Notes: a model not told the origin generated them from the letters alone. A stretch of 64,000 nucleotides of DNA from JALOLG01 sp963722415 (GCA_963722415.1 CAVRNI010000052.1:94311-158310); one strand, 5' to 3'. Shown: positions 36,114 through 45,951, counted from the first letter of the stretch. A program made the numbers and translations.

Positions 36114-37541
36114 CTAGCTGTCGATGTTCGCCATCACGTGTTTGATGCGGGTGTAGTCCTCGAGAGCGTACGCGGACAGGTCTTTGCCGTAGCCCGATTT
36201 CTTGAAGCCACCATGCGGCATCTCGGCGACGAGCGGGATGTGGGTGTTGATCCACACACAACCGAAGTCGAGGCGCTTGGCCATCCGCATCGCGCGGCCG
36301 AAGTCCTTGGTCCAGACGCTCGACGCGAGTCCGTACTCGACCCCGTTCGCCCAGCGCACCGCTTCTTCCTCATCGGAGAACTGCTGCACCGTGATGACCG
36401 GACCAAAGATCTCGCGTTGGATCATCTCGTCGTCCTGGCGGAGGTCGGCGACGACGGTCGGCTCGAAGAAGTACCCGCTGTCGCCGATGCGTGAGCCGCC
36501 GGCGGCGACGCGCGCGTGATCGGGGACGCGCTCGAGGAAGCCGCTCACATGCGCCAGCTGGGTGGTGTTGTTCACGGGTCCGTACAGGATGTCCTCGTCG
36601 TCGGGCTTGCCGACCTTGGTGCCGGCGGCCTGCTCGGCCAACGCCGCGACGATGTCGCCGTAGATGCCGGGGCTGGCGATCACGCGGGTCGCCGCGGTGC
36701 AGTCCTGGCCGGCGTTGAAGTAACCGGCGATCGCGATCCCCTCCGCCGCGGCGGCGATGTCGGCGTCGTCGAACACGACGACCGGCGCCTTGCCCCCGAG
36801 CTCGAGATGGACCCGCTTGAGGCTCTTCGATGCGGCGCTCGCGACCTCCATGCCGGCCCGCACGGAGCCGGTGACCGACACCATCGCCGGGGTGTCGTGC
36901 TCGACCATCCCCCGCCCGGTGTCGCGGTCGCCGCAGATGACGTTGAACACGCCGGGCGGCAGGAACTCGGCGGCGATCTCGGCGAGCAGCGCGGTCGTGG
37001 CCGGCGTGGTGTCGCTCGGCTTCAACACGATGGTGTTGCCCGCCGCGATCGCCGGCGCGAACTTCCACACCGCCATCATCATCGGGTAGTTCCACGGGGC
37101 GACCTGCGCACACACCCCAACCGGCTCGCGACGTACGAACGAGGTCATGTTCTTCATGTACTCGCCGGCGCTCTTGCCCTCCAGATGACGCGCCGCACCG
37201 GCGAAGAACCGGATCTGGTCGACCATCGGCGGGATCTCCTCGCTGCGGGTCAGCTCGATCGGTTTGCCGCAGTTCTCGGCCTCCAGCGCGATCAGTTCCT
37301 CAGCGCGGGCCTCCACTGCATCGGCGATTCGGAACAGCGCCAACGACCGCTCCGACGGCGTGGTGTCGCCCCACTCCTCGAAGGCCGCACTCGCCGCCTC
37401 CATCGCGGCGTCGATGTCGGCCGGTCCCGACAGCGGAGCGTTCGCGTACTGCTCACCGGTCGACGGGTTGACGACGGCGGTCGTCCGACCGTCGGCCGCA
37501 TCGGTGTGCTTGCCGTTGACGAAGTTCTGAAAGGCCCTCAT
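36114..37541 (-). CDS. Aldehyde dehydrogenase (aminobutyraldehyde/betaine-aldehyde type)
   Basis: A 475-residue NAD(P)-dependent aldehyde dehydrogenase. The motifs APWNYPMMMAVWKFAPAIAA, VTGSVRAG, the general base in HLELGGKAP and the catalytic Cys in NAGQDCTAATR are all present. The nearest family I recognise is gamma-aminobutyraldehyde dehydrogenase (PatD/KauB), which would place it in polyamine breakdown. That substrate is an inference. It sits upstream of, and probably in one operon with, the LuxR-type regulator. The alanine dehydrogenase gene diverges from it 53 bp away. Confidence 0.87.
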   Translation of the reverse strand: MRAFQNFVNGKHTDAADGRTTAVVNPSTGEQYANAPLSGPADIDAAMEAASAAFEEWGDTTPSERSLALFRIADAVEARAEELIALEAENCGKPIELTRSEEIPPMVDQIRFFAGAARHLEGKSAGEYMKNMTSFVRREPVGVCAQVAPWNYPMMMAVWKFAPAIAAGNTIVLKPSDTTPATTALLAEIAAEFLPPGVFNVICGDRDTGRGMVEHDTPAMVSVTGSVRAGMEVASAASKSLKRVHLELGGKAPVVVFDDADIAAAAEGIAIAGYFNAGQDCTAATRVIASPGIYGDIVAALAEQAAGTKVGKPDDEDILYGPVNNTTQLAHVSGFLERVPDHARVAAGGSRIGDSGYFFEPTVVADLRQDDEMIQREIFGPVITVQQFSDEEEAVRWANGVEYGLASSVWTKDFGRAMRMAKRLDFGCVWINTHIPLVAEMPHGGFKKSGYGKDLSAYALEDYTRIKHVMANIDS

Positions 37542-37594
37542 GGGCGCAGGTGTAGCAGATCGTCATCGGACGGGTGTGCGCCTACGCTCGCGCC

Positions 37595-38734
37595 ATGACA
37601 ATGACGTCAGCCATCATCCGGACCGTCGGCGTGCCGAAGGAGATCAAGACCGCGGAGCACCGTGTGGCGTTGACGCCCGACGGTGTCCGCGAGTTCGAAC
37701 GCCACGGCATCAACGTGTTCGTCGAGACCGGCGCAGGCGTCGGCGCCTCGATCTACGACGACGACTACCGGGCGGCCGGAGCCGACATCGTGCCCACCGC
37801 CGCCGACGCCTGGTCGCAGCAGATGGTCGTCAAGGTCAAAGAGCCAAAGGAGGAGGAGTTCGGCTTCCTCCGACAGGACCTCACACTGTTCACGTACCTC
37901 CACCTCGCCGCCTATCCCGACGTCGCCCGCGCCCTGATCGCGGCCGACACGACGTCGATCGCCTACGAGACGGTGCAGCTCGACAACGGCGCGCTGCCGC
38001 TGCTGGCGCCGATGAGCGAGGTCGCCGGGCGGCTGGCGCCGCAGATGGGTGCCCACTTCCTCGAGCGTCACAACGGCGGACGCGGCGTGCTGATGGGCGG
38101 CGCGCCCGGAGTGCGGCCGGCCCGCGTCGTCGTGCTCGGCGCCGGCAACGTCGGGTGGAACGCGGCGTGGATCGCGGCCGGCATGGAGGCCGAGGTGGTG
38201 CTGATCGACAAGAACCTCGATCGGTTGCGCTGGGTCGACCAGATCCACAAGGGCCGGATCATGACGCTGGCGTCGAACCGGGGCGCGATCGAGCGCTCCG
38301 TCGCCGACGCCGACCTCGTCATCGGCGCCGTGCTCGTCGCCGGCGGGCGCGCACCGGTCGTCGTGAGCGAAGACATGGTTCGCGGCATGAAGCCGCAGTC
38401 GGTCATCGTCGACGTCGCCATCGACCAGGGGGGCTGCATCGAGACGATCCGCGAGACGACGCACGACGAACCCGTCTACGAGATGCACGGTGTCATCCAC
38501 TACGCGGTCGGGAACATGCCAGGAGCGGTGCCGCACACGTCGACCTACGCGCTCACCAACGCCACGCTCCCCTATCAGCTCGATGTCGCCCTGCTCGGCG
38601 CCGGAGGCGCAGCCCGTCAAGATCCGGCGATCGCGCTCGGGGTCAACACGGCCAACGGCCACGTCACGAACGAGCCCGTCGCGGAGTTCCTCGGGTGCCC
38701 GTATGTCGATCCCTTGGGAGCGCTCGGGGCCTGA
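37595..38734 (+). CDS. ald: Alanine dehydrogenase
   Basis: It interconverts L-alanine with pyruvate and ammonia using NAD. The 379-residue protein has GVPKEIKTAEHRVALTPDGV at the start, KVKEPKEEE, the catalytic His in YLHLAAYPD, the Rossmann loop VLGAGNVGWNAAWIA and VDVAIDQGGCIET, all characteristic of alanine dehydrogenase. NVGNMPGAVPHTSTYALTN-type text (here VGNMPGAVPHTSTYALTN) also fits. Start ATG 37595; 37601 is a close alternative. Transhydrogenase alpha subunits are related but longer. Confidence 0.93.
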   Translation: MTMTSAIIRTVGVPKEIKTAEHRVALTPDGVREFERHGINVFVETGAGVGASIYDDDYRAAGADIVPTAADAWSQQMVVKVKEPKEEEFGFLRQDLTLFTYLHLAAYPDVARALIAADTTSIAYETVQLDNGALPLLAPMSEVAGRLAPQMGAHFLERHNGGRGVLMGGAPGVRPARVVVLGAGNVGWNAAWIAAGMEAEVVLIDKNLDRLRWVDQIHKGRIMTLASNRGAIERSVADADLVIGAVLVAGGRAPVVVSEDMVRGMKPQSVIVDVAIDQGGCIETIRETTHDEPVYEMHGVIHYAVGNMPGAVPHTSTYALTNATLPYQLDVALLGAGGAARQDPAIALGVNTANGHVTNEPVAEFLGCPYVDPLGALGA

Positions 38735-38753
38735 CGTTCGTATCCTGAAGGAC

Positions 38754-39038
38754 ATGTGCCGCAACATCACAGAGCTCCGCGGTCTCGAACCGCCGGCCAC
38801 TGCCGAAGAGATCAGCGCCGCCGCCCGCCAGTACGTTCGCAAGGTGAGTGGTCTGGCGACCGTCCCAGCAACTGTCACCGAAGCGTTCGAAGCCGCCGTC
38901 AGCGAGGTCACGGCCTCGACGACGCGTCTGCTCGCCACTCTCCCGCCTCGCCGGCAGCCCCCGCCGACGGTGCCGCCGCTCCGCCGTCCAGAAGTCCAGG
39001 CGCGCATCAAGGCACGGGCTGCTGCTGCCGGGCACTGA
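38754..39038 (+). CDS. DUF2277 small protein
   Basis: A 94-residue protein opening MCRNITELRGLEPPATAEEI, then ARQYVRKVSGLATVP and a C-terminal segment rich in Arg and Pro. This is the DUF2277 family, common in actinobacteria and of unknown function. The Cys-Arg-Asn start and the RGLEPPAT motif are its hallmarks. A good ribosome site (GAAGGA) lies directly upstream. It follows ald by 19 bp and may be co-transcribed with it. Confidence 0.88.
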   Translation: MCRNITELRGLEPPATAEEISAAARQYVRKVSGLATVPATVTEAFEAAVSEVTASTTRLLATLPPRRQPPPTVPPLRRPEVQARIKARAAAAGH

Positions 39039-39093
39039 TACCCGACCCACTCTGGGTGGGACGGTCGAACGCGGCCGGGCATACAGTCCCCCC

Positions 39094-40329
39094 ATGAGTC
39101 AAACGACCGCGACTTCGGTGTTCGAGCTCGATCTTCCGGTCCTCGACTTCCTCGATGCCGGCCTGACGTTCGACGAGCAGGCCGACGCTGTCGCCGAGGC
39201 CGCTCGACAGAGTTGGATCGCGCGCAACCCGTTCGGCTTCTCGGTGCTGCACTACGACGACGTCGTCGCCGTGCTCCGCGACAAGCGCTGGCACAGCGCG
39301 TCGAGTCGCATCCTCGAGATGTACGGGATCGACGACCCGAAGTTCACCGAGCGCAACCGTGAGTCGATCCTGTCGGCCGAGGGCGACGTGCACACCCGCC
39401 TCCGCCGGCTCGTCGGCAAGGCGTTCTCGCCGCGCGCTGCCGACCGCCTGCGCCCGTTCATGCGTGAGGTCGTGAACTCGTTGGTCGATCCGGTCGCCCC
39501 GACCGGCCGGTCCGACATCGCGGTCGACATCTGCGAGCCGTACCCGATCCCGATCATCTGCGAGCTGCTCGGCGCGCCGAAGGAGGATTGGCAGCTGTTC
39601 AGCCGCTGGGCATCCGATGTGCTGCGGATCTTCAACGGCAACCTGCACGAGGACCTGCCGATCATCACAGCGGCCCAGGACGAGCTCGACGAGTACACCC
39701 GGGGTCTGATCGCCGAACGCCGCACCCGTCCGGCCGAGGACCTCATCACCGACCTCATCGCCGCCGAGGAGGAGGGCGATCGCCTCTCGCCCGACGAGCT
39801 GGTGATGATGGTCGAAGCGGTCATCATCGGCGGCACCGACACGACGCGCAACCAACTCGGCTGCACCGTGGCACTGTTCGCGGAACACCCGCAGCAATGG
39901 AAGATGCTGGCCGAACGGCCGGAGCTCGCCCAGCGCGCCGTCGAAGAGTCGATGCGCTACTTCGGGGCGATTCGTGGCACCGGCCGGTTCGCCAGCGAGG
40001 ACATCGAGTACCGCGACATCCTGTTCCCGAAGGGAACGATGATCATGCCGTCGATGGCTGCCGCCAACCACGATCCCGAAGCGTTCGAGTCGCCGGGCAC
40101 GTTCGACATCACCCGCGATCCGCCCGCTCGCCCGCAGCTGACGTTCGGCTCCGGCATCCACTACTGCCTCGGCGCCGCGCTCGCCCGCGCCGAGCTCCAA
40201 GAGGCGCTGCCGATCCTCGCCGGCCGGATGCCCGACCTCGCCCTCGACGGCGACGTGACGTGGAAGCCGATCAGCGTCGGCATCTTCGGCCCCGAACACC
40301 TCCCCGTCACGTTCAGCGCGAGCGCCTGA
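39094..40329 (+). CDS. Cytochrome P450
   Basis: A soluble P450 of 411 residues. The I-helix oxygen-activation motif is GGTDT at 246-250, ExxR is EESMR (Glu285 to Arg288), and the haem-binding Cys358 lies in FGSGIHYCLGAAL. The layout is that of bacterial class I P450s, which need separate ferredoxin and reductase; none is encoded here. A substrate such as a fatty acid or steroid cannot be told from the sequence. It ends before a 14-bp inverted repeat that separates it from the convergent arfB gene. Confidence 0.92.
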   Translation: MSQTTATSVFELDLPVLDFLDAGLTFDEQADAVAEAARQSWIARNPFGFSVLHYDDVVAVLRDKRWHSASSRILEMYGIDDPKFTERNRESILSAEGDVHTRLRRLVGKAFSPRAADRLRPFMREVVNSLVDPVAPTGRSDIAVDICEPYPIPIICELLGAPKEDWQLFSRWASDVLRIFNGNLHEDLPIITAAQDELDEYTRGLIAERRTRPAEDLITDLIAAEEEGDRLSPDELVMMVEAVIIGGTDTTRNQLGCTVALFAEHPQQWKMLAERPELAQRAVEESMRYFGAIRGTGRFASEDIEYRDILFPKGTMIMPSMAAANHDPEAFESPGTFDITRDPPARPQLTFGSGIHYCLGAALARAELQEALPILAGRMPDLALDGDVTWKPISVGIFGPEHLPVTFSASA

Positions 40330-40343
40330 CGCGCCGCCCCGGC

Positions 40344-40398
40344 CCGTTCTGGGCTGCGGCACTTTTCGGCACCCGCAAGGATCAGCAGCCCAGAACGG
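40344..40398. terminator. Hairpin between convergent P450 and arfB genes
   Basis: Perfect 14-bp arms, CCGTTCTGGGCTGC at 40344-40357 and its complement at 40385-40398, surround a 27-nt loop. The stop codons of the converging genes lie 15 and 18 bases away. The position suits a two-way terminator, though no T-run follows. A stand-alone intergenic repeat is the alternative. Confidence 0.55.
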
Positions 40399-40415
40399 AT
40401 TGGCGGATCGCGCGA

Positions 40416-40832
40416 TCAGTCGTCGGGGGGCGGTCGCTTGCGCTGCGACTTGGTTTCGGCGCGCTGCTTCTTCGACTGGATCCGGCGGTCGACAGAGCCC
40501 TTGGTGGGGCGCGTCGGGCGCCGGGGACGGTCGACGTGCAACGCCTCACGCAGCCGCTCGGCCAGACGCTCCTCGGCGATCGAGCGGTTCCGGAGCTGGC
40601 TGCGCTCGTCGTCGACGACGATTCTGACGAGCGGACCGAGCTTGTCCAGCACGCGCTGGCGCTGCCCCGGCCCGAACGCGCTCGACGTCGCGACGTCGAA
40701 GCGGAGCTCGACCCGTGTCGCCGTCTTGTTCGCGTGCTGGCCGCCCGGGCCACCCGAGGCCGTGAACCGCACGTCCAGCTCGCGCCGCGGGATCCGCACC
40801 GACCGCGTCACCGGGATCACGTCGTCGTCCAC
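40416..40832 (-). CDS. arfB: Peptidyl-tRNA hydrolase ArfB (ribosome rescue)
   Basis: It releases peptides from stalled ribosomes. The RF-1 catalytic domain includes the GGQ motif in TASGGPGGQHANKTATRVEL. The C-terminus is very basic (KGSVDRRIQSKKQRAETKSQ) and in E. coli ArfB such a tail enters the empty mRNA channel. The GTG at 40832 gives 138 residues, the normal size; a longer start at 40889 would run into the divergent LLM gene. Confidence 0.88.
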   Translation of the reverse strand: MDDDVIPVTRSVRIPRRELDVRFTASGGPGGQHANKTATRVELRFDVATSSAFGPGQRQRVLDKLGPLVRIVVDDERSQLRNRSIAEERLAERLREALHVDRPRRPTRPTKGSVDRRIQSKKQRAETKSQRKRPPPDD

Positions 40833-40875
40833 CCGAGTGATCGTGACACGCCCGCGCTCACCTACCGTGCCAGGA

Positions 40876-41913
40876 ATGGGTGACATCAAGCTCGGCTACA
40901 ACACCGGCTACTGGTCGGCGGGCCCTCCCGCCGGCGCGCTCGACGCGATCAAGGAGGCCGAGCGTCTCGGCTTCGACTCGGTGTGGACCGCCGAGGCGTA
41001 CGGCTCGGACGCGGTGACCCCGCTCGCGTGGTGGGGGGCGCACACGGAACGGATCAAGCTCGGCACGGGGATCATGCAGATGTCGGCCAGGACCCCTGCC
41101 GCGACGGCGATGGCGGCGATGTCACTCGACCACCTCTCGAACGGACGCGTCATCCTCGGGCTCGGCGCGTCGGGCCCGCAGGTCGTCGAGGGCTGGTACG
41201 GCGAGCCGTACCCGAAGCCGCTGGCGCGGACGCGGGAGTACGTCGAGATCGTGCGCCGGATCGTCGCCCGCGAGGCGCCGGTCGAGTTCCACGGCGCGCA
41301 CTACGACCTCCCGCTGCAGGGCGGAACCGGACTGGGCAAGGCGCTCAAGTCGACGATCCATCCGCTGCGCCCGACGATCCCGATCTACCTCGCCGCCGAG
41401 GGGCCGAAGAACGTCGCGTTGGCAGCCGAGATCTGCGACGGCTGGCTGCCGCTGTTCTTCTCGCCGTCGGAGGACAAGTTCTACCGCGAGCGCCTCGCCG
41501 AGGGGTTCGCCGCGGGCGGAGATCCGTCGCGGGCGGACGCGTTCGAGATCGCGGCGACCGTGACGATCATCCCCGGCGACGACGTCGATGCGTGCGCCGA
41601 CTTCATCCGGCCGTTCCTCGCGCTCTACGCCGGCGGGATGGGCGCGCGCGGCGCCAACTTCCACTTCGAGGTGTTCGCCAGGATGGGCTACGAGGACGTG
41701 GCGACGAAGGTCCAGGAGCTGTACCTCGAGGGCAAGAAGCAGGAAGCTGCCGCCGCGATCCCGTTGCAGATGGTCGAGGACGTGGCACTCGTCGGGCCAC
41801 CCGACAAGATCCGCGACGAGCTCGCCCGCTGGCGCGAGACCTGCCTCACGACGATCCTCGTCGGTGGACCGGCGGCGCAGCTCGGCGCGCTCGCCGATCT
41901 CGTCACCGGCTGA
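40876..41913 (+). CDS. LLM-class F420-dependent oxidoreductase
   Basis: A luciferase-like TIM-barrel oxidoreductase of 345 residues. It has IKLGYNTGYWSAGPP at the start, LGFDSVWTAEAYGSDAVTP, IKLGTGIMQMSARTPAATAM, GRVILGLGASGPQVVEGWYG and PTIPIYLAAEGPKNVALAAE, which are typical of the F420-dependent branch common in actinobacteria. Substrate unknown. AGGA lies just before the ATG. It diverges from arfB with only 43 bp between starts. Confidence 0.87.
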   Translation: MGDIKLGYNTGYWSAGPPAGALDAIKEAERLGFDSVWTAEAYGSDAVTPLAWWGAHTERIKLGTGIMQMSARTPAATAMAAMSLDHLSNGRVILGLGASGPQVVEGWYGEPYPKPLARTREYVEIVRRIVAREAPVEFHGAHYDLPLQGGTGLGKALKSTIHPLRPTIPIYLAAEGPKNVALAAEICDGWLPLFFSPSEDKFYRERLAEGFAAGGDPSRADAFEIAATVTIIPGDDVDACADFIRPFLALYAGGMGARGANFHFEVFARMGYEDVATKVQELYLEGKKQEAAAAIPLQMVEDVALVGPPDKIRDELARWRETCLTTILVGGPAAQLGALADLVTG

Positions 41914-41916
41914 GCG

Positions 41917-42132
41917 TCAGTCGCAACACGAGTCGCGCCAGCCGCAACCCGAGCACCTGAAGTGGGCGTGCTCCGGGCGCAGCTCGCCGTCGCACAACGG
42001 GCAGCCATTGAACGTGCCGAGCGGCGACCGGCAGGCGGTCACGTCGGCACGTCGTTCGATACCTGCTCCCGGGCCTGATCCCGGCCCCGATTCCCCCACC
42101 GCCATGGTCAGAGCTTCGCGCAAACGGTTCAT
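41917..42132 (-). CDS. Small zinc-ribbon protein
   Basis: A 71-residue protein whose C-terminus has NGCPLCDGELRPEHAHFRC followed by SGCGWRDSCCD, giving two CxxC pairs and a terminal CC. The N-terminus (MNRLREALTMAVGESG) is probably helical. Function unknown; such ribbons bind nucleic acid or protein. It converges on the LLM gene and ends three bases after its stop. An upstream ATG at 42165 would add eleven residues. Confidence 0.6.
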   Translation of the reverse strand: MNRLREALTMAVGESGPGSGPGAGIERRADVTACRSPLGTFNGCPLCDGELRPEHAHFRCSGCGWRDSCCD

Positions 42133-42176
42133 GTCGGCGGTGGACCACAGCGATAACTTGACCAACCGGTCAAGAC

Positions 42177-43509
42177 ATGTCCTCGGTCACTGCTCCACAC
42201 GGTCGTCGGGATCGTCGTCACGCGCCCGGCACGATCAGGGCGGCGCTCGCGTACCGCGACTTCCGCATCGTGTTCGTCGGCATGGCGCTGTCGTTCGTCG
42301 GCACGTGGATGCAGAACTTCACGCTCCCCGCGTACATCGACGACCGCACCGAGTCGGCCGCCCTCGTCGGACTGCTGATCTTCGTGCAACTCGGGCCGAT
42401 GCTGTTGCTCTCGCTGGTCGGCGGGTTGCTCGCCGACCGCTTCAACCGGATGCGGTTCCTGATCGTCATGCAGGTCGTCCAGATGGTCGTCACCGTCGCG
42501 CTGGCCGCGCTCGTCGCCACCAACAGTCCGCTGTGGGCGCTGTACGGCGCGGTCGCCTTGACGGGCATCGCCAACGCGCTCAATGCACCGGCGTTCCAGG
42601 CGAGCATTCCGTTGCTCGTCGACCGCGCCGACCTTCCCGGCGCGATCAGCCTGAACTCGGCGGCCATCAACGGCAGCCGGGTTCTCGGTCCGACGCTCGC
42701 AGCGGTGCTCGCCGTGCTCGGGTTCTCGGTCGCCCAGGTCTTCCTCGTCAACGCCGCCACGTTCCTGTTCCTCATCGCCGCGCTGGTCGTCGTGCGCATC
42801 CCCGACGTGCGGGGCGTTCACCCCGAGCGCGGCTGGCGACGGTTGCTCACGGGGATCAACATCGCCCGGCGGCGTGAGGTGGTCAGTCGTTCGCTGCTGG
42901 CGGTGTGCCTGTTCTCGTTGTTCAGCCTCCCATTCGTCGGGCTGTTCCCGTCGGTCGCCCGGCTCAACTTCGGGCTCGCGCCGAGTGGCTCGACGTACAA
43001 GTGGCTGTACGTGACGTGGGGCCTCGGCGCGTTCATCGGCGCCCTCGCGGTTGGCACGTTCCTCTCGCGCATCGACCGCCGGCATCTCGTGTCGATCGGT
43101 TTCGCGACGTTCGCGGTGAGCCTCGGCGCCTTCGCGCTCGTCCGCTCGGCGGGCCCGGCGTTCCCCGTCGCGCTCGCCCTCGGCTTCACGTACTTCATGA
43201 CGGCGACCGCGCTCAGCACCATCTTCCAGCAGAACCTCGCCGACACCGAGCGCGCGGCGGTGATGCCGCTGTGGTTCATGGCGTTCGGCGGCACGGTTCC
43301 GATCGGCAACCTCGTGTTCGGACCGGTGATCGATGCGATCGGCGCACGGTGGGTGCTGCTGTTCGGCGCCGCGTTCTCGGCGTTCCTCGCCTGGTGGGCC
43401 GACCTGCACCGGCTGTCAGCCGACGCCTTCCTCCCCGAGGAGCTCGGCGGCGATACCGTTCCAGCCCGCCAACCCGGCTCGCCTTCACGAGTACCGCGTC
43501 CCGCGCTGA
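42177..43509 (+). CDS. MFS transporter, frameshifted at the 3' end
   Basis: A major facilitator of about 440 residues with roughly twelve membrane helices; the loop GGLLADRFNRMRFL carries the family's DRxxRR-like signature between helices 2 and 3. It resembles the enterobactin-exporter-like group of drug or siderophore exporters. As given, the frame runs on to 43742 through sequence antisense to murF. Removing one base near 43455 ends it at 43509 as PANPARLHEYRVPR and also repairs the murF end on the other strand. The 3' ends of the two genes overlap by 94 bp. Confidence 0.82.
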
Positions 43510-44722
43510 CAGCTCGCCCAGGAGGGCGACCGGATCGTCGGTCGGCGGCACGCCGTAGCAGCTCGGTGCCGACGGCGACGAGCTCGATGCCGAGCCGGCG
43601 GGCGAGGGCCGCCACCTCTTCGTGCGCGGCGTCGGGATCGTCGAGCTCGGCCATCACGCCGAGGATCGCCACATGGCGACCGGCGGGCAACGCGGCGAGC
43701 GACTCGAGCGCGGCGCGCATCGACATCGGGTTGGCGTTGTAGGCGTCGTTGATCACGATCGCGCCCGACCGCGTCCGGCGGGTGTCCATGCGCATCGCCG
43801 AGATGGGCGTCGTGGCGAGCGCCGCGGCGGCCGCCGCGACCGGGACGCCGAGCGCGCCGGCGACGGCGAGCGCCGCGGTCGCGTTGACCACCATGTGGCG
43901 TCCGCTCACGGCGAGGCTCACGGGCTCCGATCCCCCACGGGGAATGCACGGTGAAGCGGGCCCGGGCGAGCTCGTCGAGCTCGATCCCGTCGGCGCGCAC
44001 GTCGGCGCTGATGCTCGTCCCGAACGTCAGGACCGACGCCGTCGTGCGGCCCCGCATCGCGATGACACGTTCGTCGTCGGCGTTCAGCACCGCCGTGCCA
44101 TCAGCGGGCAACGCGTCGACCAGCTCGGCCTTCGCCCTGCGCCACGCCGTCGATGTCGCCGACGAGCCCGGTGTGCGACGGACCGACGGCTGTCACCACA
44201 CCGATCGACGGGCGCCCGACGGCGCAGAGCCGCCGGATCTCACCGAACCCGCGCATCCCCATCTCCAGCACCAGCACCTCGGTGTCGTCGGGTGCCCCGA
44301 GGATCGTCACCGGCAGGCCCTGCTCGTTGTTGAAGCTCCGCTCGTTGGCCGCGACCCGCCGGGCCGCGCCGACGGCGCCGACGACGAGATCCTTGGTGCT
44401 CGTCTTGCCGACGCTGCCGGTGATCCCGACGACGCGGCGCGGTCAGCCGGTCACGGGCCCACGTGGCGAGTTCCATCAGCGCCCGCGCGGTGTCGTCCAC
44501 ACGGATCGCGGTCCCGCCCTGGGGCGCCCGGCTCGTGAGGTACGCGCTCGCTCCCGCGGCGAGTGCCGAGGCGATGAAGTCGTGGCCGTCGCGCTCGGCG
44601 ACGATGGGCACGAACAGCTGACCGCCGTGCAGGGAACGGGAGTCGAACGACGCTCCGTCGAGCTCGACATCCGGACCGTGGAGCGTGCCACCCGTCGCCG
44701 ACGCCACGTCGGATGCCCGCAT
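43416..44722 (-). CDS. murF: UDP-MurNAc-tripeptide:D-Ala-D-Ala ligase, at least five frameshifts
   Basis: It adds D-Ala-D-Ala to the peptidoglycan precursor in the cytoplasm. The pieces in order are: MRASDVASATGGTLHGPDVE (from 44722), the ATP loop GITGSVGKTSTKDL, EMGMRGFGEIRRL, AVLNADDERVIAMRG, GRHMVVNATAALAVAG, INDAYNANPMSMRAAL and GVPPTDDPVALLGE. They lie in different frames, with breaks near 44440, 44135, 43930, 43560 and 43455. The last also disturbs the MFS gene. All functional motifs survive in the right order, so a decayed gene is less likely than clustered indel errors. The ddl gene diverges from it 45 bp away, so the two D-Ala-D-Ala genes are paired. Confidence 0.8.
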
Positions 44723-44767
44723 TCTCACGGCGCCGAACGGTACCGTCGCGACGGAGGAGAGTCGACG

Positions 44768-45848
44768 ATGGCGAGTTCGGAGCGGATCCACCTGGTGGTG
44801 CTGTTCGGCGGGCAGTCCGCCGAACACGAGGTGAGCTGCACCACCGCGGCCCACGTCCTCGCCGCCGCCGATCCGGCGAAGTACCGCGTCACCCCGATCG
44901 GCATCTCGACCGAGGGCGAGTGGGCGCTGGCGCAGGGCGCTCTCGATGCGCTCGAAGCCGGGCCGCAGGCGCTGCCCGACCGGCTCGATCCGTCGGGTCC
45001 GACGCTCTCACCCACCCCGATGCTCGCCGAGGCCAGCGCCGGCACCGAGCTCACCGTCGTGCTGCCGCTGCTCCACGGGCCGATGGGTGAGGACGGCACC
45101 GTGCAGGGGATGCTCGAGCTGGCCAACGTCGCGTTCGTCGGTTCCGGCGTGCTCGGGTCAGCCGTGGCGATGGACAAGGCGATGGCCAAGCAGGTGCTGA
45201 CCGCCAACGGCGTCCCGCAAGCCCGGTACCGGGCGTTCGCCGACCACCAGCGCACGCCGGGCCTCCCCGGGCGGCTCGCCGACGAGCTCGGGCTGCCGTG
45301 CTTCGTCAAACCCGCCAACATGGGATCCTCGGTCGGCGTCACCAAGGCGCGCGATGTCGAGCAGCTGCGCGACGCGATCGAGTACGCGCTCACCTACGAC
45401 GAATGGGTCATCGTCGAGGAGGCCGTCACCGGTCGCGAGATCGAGGTGGCCGTGCTCGGGAACACCGCGCCCGAGGCGTCGCTCGCCGGCGAGATCGTCC
45501 CCGGCGACGAGTTCTACAGCTACGAGGACAAGTACGTCACCGACGGCGCCCAGCTCCTCGTCCCGGCGCCCCTCCCGCGGGCGGCGATGGACGAGGTGCG
45601 CGAGCTGGCACTGCGTGTGTTCGGGTTGCTGCGGTGTGAGGGGCTCGCCAGGGTCGACTTCTTCTACGAGGAAGGCGGCCGCGGGTTTCTTGTGCAACGA
45701 GGTCAACACGATGCCCGGCTTCACGCCGATCTCGATGTACCCGAAGCTGTGGCTGCACACCGGCATGACGTACTCCGAGCTGATCGACCGCCTCGTCGAG
45801 CTCGCCATCGAGCGCCACGCCCGCCGCCGCCGCAACACCAAACACTGA
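44768..45848 (+). CDS. ddl: D-alanine-D-alanine ligase, one frameshift
   Basis: It makes the D-Ala-D-Ala dipeptide that MurF uses. Features are VVLFGGQSAEHEVSCTTA at the start, LPLLHGPMGEDGTVQGMLEL, CFVKPANMGSSVGVTKA and the ATP-grasp end GFLCNEVNTMPGFTPISMYP. The last needs a frame change near 45690, where one extra T in a TTT run explains the break. About 359 residues when repaired. The ribosome site is GGAGGAGAG. A 49-bp hairpin repeat follows 38 bp after the stop. Confidence 0.9.
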
Positions 45849-45886
45849 CCGCGGCCCGGTCCTCACCCGTCACCCCACAGCCCGTG

Positions 45887-45935
45887 TTTGTGTCACCGAT
45901 ATCGGCGATCCCCGCCGGTTGCGGTGACACAAACC
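45887..45935. repeat. 49-bp hairpin repeat A, copy 1
   Basis: Perfect 13-bp arms GTTTGTGTCACCG and CGGTGACACAAAC enclose a second small stem (CGGCG/CGCCG around ATCCC). The outer flanks CCCCAC and GTGGGG may extend the stem. It lies between the converging ddl and TetR genes and could act as a two-way terminator. A second copy of the same length is at 48031-48079. Confidence 0.85.
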
Positions 45936-45951
45936 GTGGGGATGCGCGGGA

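Noticed and set aside
43510..43742. C-terminal extension of the MFS transporter
   Set aside because: It is antisense murF sequence; a one-base correction near 43455 ends the transporter at 43509 and fixes murF too.
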